Shown piece after piece: positions 58,919 to 64,000 of a stretch of DNA of 64,000 nt. The stretch is from positions 62,001-126,000 of the forward strand of contig NZ_KZ826481.1 of NCBI RefSeq assembly GCF_003205515.1, read 5' to 3'. The notes beneath the pieces are model-generated. The model did no database searches and had not been told where the DNA came from. It saw nothing but the letters and a program-made list of their open reading frames with translations. This stretch comes from Litorivita pollutaquae (GTDB lineage Bacteria; Pseudomonadota; Alphaproteobacteria; Rhodobacterales; Rhodobacteraceae). Positions within the stretch are counted from its first letter, which is position 1; every line of letters begins with the position of its first letter. The translations under genes were made by a program, and so were the position numbers.

Positions 58919-59746
58919 ATGCTTGCTCTGCTTTATCTTGGTCCGTGGGTGATTACTGCGGGTCTTCTTGCCGCGTTCGGCGTGTTTGATGACGATGATG
59001 ACACCGCAGACTCCGACCCCGAAGAGGACACCATCGTCGGCACCGACGGCGATGACGAACTGACCGGATCAGAGGTCAATGACGAGGTGATCGCCAAAAG
59101 CGGCAACGATGAGATCTGGACCTTTGCTGGCGACGATACCGTCTATGCCGAAGAGGGTAACGACACGATCATCGGCGGCGAGGGCGACGATTCCCTGCGC
59201 GGCGGTGACGGGGCGGACTTCATTTATGATGTGGAGGGTGCCGATACGATTGTTGCCGGTGCGGGCGAGGATACGGTCTATTCCGCCGCCATGGCCGACG
59301 GGTTCACCGAAGAGGAAACCGACAGCTATCTTGCCGATGACAGCGCCACCTTTGACGCGCTGATCGGCGCGCATTTCACCGGCGCGGATTTTGCACGGGA
59401 TCCGGATTCGAACGACGGTGACGTGATCAAATTGGGCCGCGGGGATGATGCGGTCGTGGCCGGTGCAAATGACACGGTGACCGGTGGCGCAGGCGCAGAT
59501 GCCTTCGGCATCTTCATGCCCGATGACGCGGTCGAGGACGGATATGTCACTGTCACCGATTACGACAAGGATGAGGATATTCTCGTGGTTTGGGGCGATG
59601 CCAGCGACGTGACCTTGGCCGAGGGCGACGATGGCGGCACCGAAGTGCGCGTCGACGGCGCTTTGGTGGCCTTCCTTGAAGGGGTGGATTTCACCACCCT
59701 CAGCGCCAGCGATATCGTCTTCGCCGGTTTTGACGCGCGTCCGTAA
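58919..59746 (+). CDS. Membrane-anchored RTX calcium-binding protein
   Basis: A 275-residue protein. An N-terminal helix (about 1-22, LALLYLGPWVITAGLLAAFG) is followed by an Asp/Glu-rich segment and RTX nonapeptides (about 35-120, including GGEGDDSLRGGDGADFI), then a second calcium-binding region with GRGDDAVVAG and GGAGADAFGIF and a C-terminal beta domain of RTX-terminus type. It probably binds calcium at the cell surface, held by the helix, or is a signal-anchor secreted protein. The ATG at 58919 has GGGGG upstream; a TTG 12 bases earlier is less likely. It lies between strong terminators with a CtrA-type box in front. Confidence 0.85.
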   Translation: MLALLYLGPWVITAGLLAAFGVFDDDDDTADSDPEEDTIVGTDGDDELTGSEVNDEVIAKSGNDEIWTFAGDDTVYAEEGNDTIIGGEGDDSLRGGDGADFIYDVEGADTIVAGAGEDTVYSAAMADGFTEEETDSYLADDSATFDALIGAHFTGADFARDPDSNDGDVIKLGRGDDAVVAGANDTVTGGAGADAFGIFMPDDAVEDGYVTVTDYDKDEDILVVWGDASDVTLAEGDDGGTEVRVDGALVAFLEGVDFTTLSASDIVFAGFDARP

Positions 59747-59765
59747 ATCCCCCTGCATGACATAT

Positions 59766-59806
59766 GGGGCGGGCGCTGTGATGGAATATCGCCCTGCCCG
59801 CTTTTT
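59766..59806 (+). terminator. Intrinsic terminator after the small RTX gene
   Basis: GGGC-GGGCG (59767-59775) pairs with CGCCC-T-GCCC (59790-59799, one bulged T); TTTTT follows at 59802-59806, 20 bases beyond the stop. Confidence 0.75.
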
Positions 59807-60125
59807 CGCCCCTTGTGGCTCAGCGCTGCCCAATGACGCGGGCGCGCGCGGCGGCGGTGAGCTGGCCGCGCCACGGGCGATAAATCTTGCCCCTTGGATT
59901 TTGGTGGGCACAACTACGCTGCATCAGACCGGCCAGCGGCGCGCGCTTTTGCCCCGCTGTCCCCCATGGCGGTGTCATCGCAGCCCTTGGCATCGGTTGT
60001 GCCTCATGAGCACCGCCCAGACCCAATGCACAAACATGGGGCTTAAAAGCCCCTTCCTTTAAGCTAGACCGCCGCCCGATTTCAGGCGGCGCTCTTGGCA
60101 TGGCATCACTCGGGGAAGGACGCGC
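59807..60125. other. Gene-free region with two hairpins
   Basis: 319 bp without a convincing gene between the RTX terminator and the convergent enoyl-CoA hydratase gene. It holds a second hairpin GGGGCT/AGCCCC (60038-60053) followed by TTCCTTT, and CGCCGCC/GGCGGCG (60070-60091). The first has the T-rich side on the plus strand, though no plus-strand gene ends nearby except the already terminated RTX gene; the second may lie in the 3' end of the hydratase transcript. Confidence 0.45.
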
Positions 60126-60902
60126 TTAACGGCCCTGATATTTCGCGGGGCGCTTTTCAAAAAAGGCAACAACGCCTTCTTTGAAATCATGCGTCATACT
60201 ACAAGTGCCTTGCCGGCGGCCTTCGTCGGCCAATTGCGCGTCCAATGTGTTGTCCCATGTGCCGCGAATCGAAGCTTTGATATGCCCATAGGCGAGGGTC
60301 GGCCCCGCCGCCAGCGTTCTGGCACGTTTCATCCAATGCTCTTCGAAGGCCACGTCGTCCACGGCTTCCCAAATCATTCCCCAATCCGAGGCTTGCTGCG
60401 CGCTGATCGGTTCCGCGAACAAGGCCGCGCCCATGGCTTTGGGCATGCCCATCGACCGCGGCAACCAATAGGTGCCACCTGCATCAGGAATAAGGCCGAT
60501 GCGGCTAAAGGCTTGGAGAAAATAGGCGCTTTGGGTTGCGATCACCACATCTGCCGAAAGCGCTAGGTTGGCCCCCGCCCCGGCCGCCACGCCATTGACC
60601 GCCGCAATCGTCGGAATCGGACAATCGGTGATCGCCTTGAGCATCGGCAAATATTCTTCGCGCAGGGTGCGTTCAAAATCAATCGAGGCGGCATCTCCGA
60701 CGTCGGATAGATCCTGCCCCGAGCAAAACGCCGGTCCCGTTCCAGTGATCACCAAGGCCCGCGCCTCTTTGCCGCCCATCGTCACCGCAGCGGTAATCTC
60801 GGCGCGCATTTGCGACGTCATCGCATTCATCGTATCGGGGCGCGCAAAACGGATCACTGCAACCGCATCCGTCACATCATATTTAAGAGTCTCGAATTCC
60901 AT
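60126..60902 (-). CDS. Enoyl-CoA hydratase/isomerase family protein (PaaG-like)
   Basis: A 258-residue crotonase-fold protein. The oxyanion-hole motifs are SGQDLSDV and AAVNGVAAGAGANLALSADVVIA split around position 105, and FSRIGLIPDAGGTYWLPR is close to the PaaG type (isomerase of ring-epoxidised phenylacetyl-CoA). The rest of the phenylacetate cluster is absent, so a beta-oxidation hydratase is an alternative. The start ATG at 60902 is clear. It is transcribed towards the RTX gene and is divergent from nothing; ccmH ends 71 bp upstream on the same strand. Confidence 0.82.
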   Translation of the reverse strand: MEFETLKYDVTDAVAVIRFARPDTMNAMTSQMRAEITAAVTMGGKEARALVITGTGPAFCSGQDLSDVGDAASIDFERTLREEYLPMLKAITDCPIPTIAAVNGVAAGAGANLALSADVVIATQSAYFLQAFSRIGLIPDAGGTYWLPRSMGMPKAMGAALFAEPISAQQASDWGMIWEAVDDVAFEEHWMKRARTLAAGPTLAYGHIKASIRGTWDNTLDAQLADEGRRQGTCSMTHDFKEGVVAFFEKRPAKYQGR

Positions 60903-60973
60903 GGCTATCCCTCGCGTAGTATGTTGCGGTCATCCAACAACATCCCCGCAGACAAGGAAAGCGCAACGAGGCG

Positions 60974-61447
60974 TCACTCGTCCATAATCTCGCGCAACCG
61001 CGCATCCTCTTCCGCGCTCAATCCGGCGGTTTCGCTCTCTGGCGCCCGGGCCCGCGCGCGCAGATAAAAACCACCCATGCCCAAGGCCAGCAAAAGCATC
61101 AGGGGACCGGCTTGCCACAAAAGCCAATTGCTGCCCGTGGCGGTCGGGTTGAGCAGCACATATTCGCCGTAGCGCCCGACGATGAAATCCACCGCTTCGG
61201 CGTTGCTGTCCCCCGCCACCAACCGTTCGCGCACCAAAAGACGCAGATCACGGGCCAATTCGGCGTTGCTGTCGTCGATGCTTTCATTGCGGCAGACAAG
61301 GCACCGAAGCCCCTTGGAAATCTCGCGGGCACGGGCCTCCAAGGCGGGATCGGACAGGATTTCATCAGGCTGCACCGCTTGCGCCACCGGCGCCATCGCC
61401 AAAAGCGGCAGCGCCGCAAGCAACATTATGCGTATGAAACGGATCAT
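60974..61447 (-). CDS. ccmH: Cytochrome c-type biogenesis protein CcmH
   Basis: A 157-residue thiol oxidoreductase of the system I cytochrome c maturation pathway, keeping apocytochrome CxxCH reduced for heme attachment. A signal peptide (about 1-24) precedes the redox motif LRCLVC (Cys49, Cys52) followed by RNESI; a C-terminal membrane helix (about 108-127) anchors it. The ATG at 61447 overlaps the ccmF stop as ATGA, which excludes the longer frame. ccmF and ccmH are directly coupled without ccmG between them. Confidence 0.93.
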   Translation of the reverse strand: MIRFIRIMLLAALPLLAMAPVAQAVQPDEILSDPALEARAREISKGLRCLVCRNESIDDSNAELARDLRLLVRERLVAGDSNAEAVDFIVGRYGEYVLLNPTATGSNWLLWQAGPLMLLLALGMGGFYLRARARAPESETAGLSAEEDARLREIMDE

Positions 61448-63417
61448 TCGGCAGGCACCCCCGTGGCCGTGGCCCTGCGCGCCCCTGCGGCGACACGGAA
61501 TCGCCTGTCGCTCAGGCTGAGCGCCCCGCCAAAGGCCATCAAGATGGCACCGCCCCAAATCCAATTGGCCAAGGGTTTGTAATAGCTGCGCACGGCCCAG
61601 CCACCGCCCTCTTGCGGATCGCCGATCACCACATAGATGTCGCGTAAAAATCCCCCGTCAATCGCCGCCTCTGTGGTGGGCATTTTCGCCACCGGATAGA
61701 TGCGTTTTTCGGGGTGCAGCGTGGAAATCACCCGGCCGTTTTTGGACAGGGTGAAATCCCCCATGGTCGAGCGATAGTTCGGCCCCTGCACGCTTTCGAC
61801 ACCATTGAGCACCAGATCATAGCCCGCAATTGAAAAAGGTTCTCCGGTTTGTACAACACGGATGTCTTCGGCTTCCCATGCAGTCAATCCGGCGATGCCG
61901 GTGATCACAATGCCAAGCCCCGCATGCGCCACTGCCTTGCCCCAATCGGCACGCGGCAGGCGCAGCATCCGGCGCAAACGCTCAGCAAATCCGCCCCGCC
62001 CCGTGCGCGACAAAAGATCGACGGCCGCACCAGAGACCAGCCAGGCGCCAAGGAACAATCCCACCGGCCCCACAGCCGAGCGACCTGTCTGCAACGCAAA
62101 GGCCAATGCGCCCACCGCCAGAGCCAAAACAAACGCCCCCCGCAAGCTACGCAAGGCTTTGCCGATCCGCGCCCGTTTCCAAGGCAACATCGCCCCGATA
62201 GGCAAAATCAATCCCAACACCACCATGAAAGGCGTGAAGGACGTGTTGAAAAACGGCGCCCCTACCGACAGTTTGCGGTCAAACATCAACTCAGAAACCA
62301 AGGGCCAAATCGTGCCAACAAAGACCACAAAGGCCGCCACGCCGAGCAAGATATTGTTGAGCAATAGCGCGCTTTCGCGGCTGACCATGGCAAAGACACC
62401 TTTGGCCTCCATCGTGCCGGCACGGGCGGCAAATAAGGTCAGTGCCCCGCCCATGAATCCCGCAAGGATCAACAACAAGAACACACCGCGTTCGGGATCC
62501 GAGGCAAAGGCATGCACCGAAGTGATCACGCCCGAGCGCGTGATAAAGGCCCCGATCAGCGAGAAGCCAAAGGCAATGATCGCCAATAAGATCGTCCAGC
62601 TTTTCAGGCTTTCACGTTTCTCGACAACGATGGCCGAATGCAGCAGTGCAGCCGCGATAAGCCATGGCATGAATGAGGCGTTTTCTACCGGATCCCAAAA
62701 CCAGAACCCGCCCCAGCCCAATTCATAATAGGCCCACCAAGAACCAAGCCCGATCCCGATGGTCAGGAAAATCCAGGCCGCCAAGGTCCACGGCCGCACC
62801 CAACGCCCCCATGCCGCATCCACGCGCCCTTCGATCAAGGCGGCGACGGCAAAGGAAAACGTCATCGAAAGCCCGACATAGCCAAGGTAGAGAAACGGCG
62901 GATGGAAGGCGAGGCCGGGATCTTGCAGCAGCGGGTTGAGATCCTGACCGTCAAAGGGCGGCGTGACCAGCCGCAGGAACGGATTTGATGTGAATAAAGA
63001 AAAGGCAAAGAATGCAGCGGCAATGAGGCTTTGCACGGCGAGAACCCGCGCGCGCAAGGTCGGCGGCAGATTGCCGCCAAACACCGCCGCCGCCGCACCA
63101 AAGGCCGTCACAATCAACACCCACAACAACATTGAACCTTCATGGTTGCCCCAAACACCGCTGAATTTATAGAGCAGCGGTTTGGCCGAATGCGAATTGA
63201 GGACCACCAAGCGCAGGCTGAAATCGGAGGTCACAAAGGCATGGGTCAGTGCGGCGAACGCGGCCAGTGTTAAAAGGAACTGCGCGATCGCGGCAGGTTC
63301 GGACATCGCCATCCAACCTTGCCACCGTTTATGCGCGCCAATCAGCGGAACGATCGCGCCAAAGAGCGCGGTGAGAAATGCGAGGATAAGGGCGAAGTGG
63401 CCAAGTTCTGTAATCAT
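61444..63417 (-). CDS. ccmF: Heme lyase subunit CcmF
   Basis: A 657-residue polytopic membrane protein (about 14 segments) of the cytochrome c heme lyase complex with CcmH and CcmI. The tryptophan-rich WWD-type motif is WGGFWFWDPVENASFMPWL, preceded by GNHEGSMLLW and FHPPFLYLGYVG, which contain heme/CcmE-contact histidines. The ATG at 63417 (MITELGHF) is used; the in-frame extension is basic. The pathway matures c-type cytochromes at the periplasmic face. Confidence 0.95.
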   Translation of the reverse strand: MITELGHFALILAFLTALFGAIVPLIGAHKRWQGWMAMSEPAAIAQFLLTLAAFAALTHAFVTSDFSLRLVVLNSHSAKPLLYKFSGVWGNHEGSMLLWVLIVTAFGAAAAVFGGNLPPTLRARVLAVQSLIAAAFFAFSLFTSNPFLRLVTPPFDGQDLNPLLQDPGLAFHPPFLYLGYVGLSMTFSFAVAALIEGRVDAAWGRWVRPWTLAAWIFLTIGIGLGSWWAYYELGWGGFWFWDPVENASFMPWLIAAALLHSAIVVEKRESLKSWTILLAIIAFGFSLIGAFITRSGVITSVHAFASDPERGVFLLLILAGFMGGALTLFAARAGTMEAKGVFAMVSRESALLLNNILLGVAAFVVFVGTIWPLVSELMFDRKLSVGAPFFNTSFTPFMVVLGLILPIGAMLPWKRARIGKALRSLRGAFVLALAVGALAFALQTGRSAVGPVGLFLGAWLVSGAAVDLLSRTGRGGFAERLRRMLRLPRADWGKAVAHAGLGIVITGIAGLTAWEAEDIRVVQTGEPFSIAGYDLVLNGVESVQGPNYRSTMGDFTLSKNGRVISTLHPEKRIYPVAKMPTTEAAIDGGFLRDIYVVIGDPQEGGGWAVRSYYKPLANWIWGGAILMAFGGALSLSDRRFRVAAGARRATATGVPAE

Positions 63418-63544
63418 GGCCCGCTTATACGCCGCCGCAGCCCCCCGCGCCAATCACATTCGCAACGCGGGGCGGATCACATTGTCGCGGGTGCGGGGGG
63501 CCTGCCGGCCACGGGAGAGGGCCGGTCGCGCAAGGCTATGGCCG

Positions 63545-64000
63545 CTATGGACCTGCAAGATCCTTCTGCCACGCGTCCAATGCGGCGTTCTCGTCTGTTG
63601 TAATCACCGCCATTGAGACCGTTGCATCAGCGCCGGTGTCACCCGCGCCCGGACGGATCTCTGACATTTGTCCGAGGGTGGAGAGGTTCTCCATCACAAC
63701 TGGTGCCATAGCCGTTGTTGCGGCGATTGAGCGTTGGAACTGCTGCCCTTTTACCTGATATCGAGCCCCGAAATAAAACGACACGATGGCACCCAACAGC
63801 CACCAAAGTGGCTCCGGCACCAAAGCGACCCCCTGCATCCGGCTGGCGAACCAGATCGGATCAACCATAGCAGAGACAAACAGCCCCAGAGTGCCAAGCG
63901 CCAACATCGGGCGCGGCAAGCGGTTAAGCGCATCCATCAACCGGTCAAACCGGCTTGCGCCCGCACCGGAAAATTCCGCGCCGAACTGTCGCAAGACAGT
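63545..64000 (-). CDS. Holin family protein (3-TM type), 5' end outside the window
   Basis: The C-terminal 152 or so residues of a small membrane protein running off the right edge. It has two to three hydrophobic segments (MLALGTLGLFVSAMVDPIWF and EPLWWLLGAIVSFYFG), between RLPRP and a conserved FYFGARYQVKGQ stretch typical of roseobacter holin family proteins. In Rhodobacter capsulatus a holin of this general kind is paired with an endolysin for release of gene transfer agent; the partner would lie beyond 64000. No start codon is visible inside the window except a TTG, so the gene is treated as partial. Confidence 0.75.
   Translation of the reverse strand, partial: TVLRQFGAEFSGAGASRFDRLMDALNRLPRPMLALGTLGLFVSAMVDPIWFASRMQGVALVPEPLWWLLGAIVSFYFGARYQVKGQQFQRSIAATTAMAPVVMENLSTLGQMSEIRPGAGDTGADATVSMAVITTDENAALDAWQKDLAGP

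Noticed and set aside
63545-64000. A prophage at the right edge
   Set aside because: Only a holin-like gene is visible, next to housekeeping ccm genes; no integrase, portal or tail genes are in the window.

Overview
The window is typical chromosomal sequence of an alphaproteobacterium, most likely a marine Rhodobacterales (Roseobacter-group) bacterium. The evidence is the gene order trpE, then a divergent polysaccharide deacetylase (yibQ-like), then trpG-trpD-trpC-moaC-moeA-lexA; the alphaproteobacterial SOS box GAAC-N7-GAAC in front of lexA; two CtrA-type TTAA-N7-TTAAC boxes; a zwf-pgl-pgi operon; a class II (B12-dependent) ribonucleotide reductase; and a giant RTX protein ending in a roseobacter-type Hint domain. 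No rRNA, CRISPR array, insertion sequence or complete prophage was seen. Assignments come from reading motifs by eye; no database search was run.

Layout. 0-5 kb: a Fur-family regulator, an EamA permease, enolase and an orphan membrane histidine kinase. 4.8-8.6 kb (minus): zwf-pgl-pgi, the glucose-6-phosphate entry to the Entner-Doudoroff/pentose phosphate routes, with a LacI-type palindrome in front. 8.9-19.7 kb: radical SAM protein, anmK, tyrS, aroK-aroB, a coupled run of small membrane protein, exported protein and XerD-type recombinase, a degenerate metallophosphoesterase, a CNNM/CorC protein and a MobA-like transferase. 20-25.5 kb: the 1826-residue LamG/RTX/Hint protein, followed by 1 kb without a gene that carries a CtrA-type box. 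26.5-31 kb: tRNA-Leu, a flavoprotein monooxygenase, a YqaA-like membrane protein, DsbB, an EF-hand protein and an ECF-like sigma factor. 31-35 kb: nrdJ with a complex upstream region (possible NrdR box, consensus DnaA box, orphan terminator, branched RNA fold). 35-43 kb: lipoprotein, tRNA-Pro, DUF192, a double cold-shock protein, pdxH, fabI, a LysE permease, xanthine phosphoribosyltransferase, an aminotransferase and a PpiD-like foldase. 43-53.5 kb: tryptophan, molybdopterin and SOS genes. 53.5-64 kb: comEC, gltX, gltA, a small membrane-anchored RTX protein with a CtrA-type box, a PaaG-like enoyl-CoA hydratase, ccmF-ccmH and a partial holin at the right edge.

The most unusual points are the CtrA-type boxes near both RTX genes, the crowded nrdJ control region, the metallophosphoesterase that has lost half of its metal ligands, a GIY-YIG/DUF4357 gene translationally coupled between moaC and moeA, and a family of short intergenic repeats (four copies, one pair inverted).
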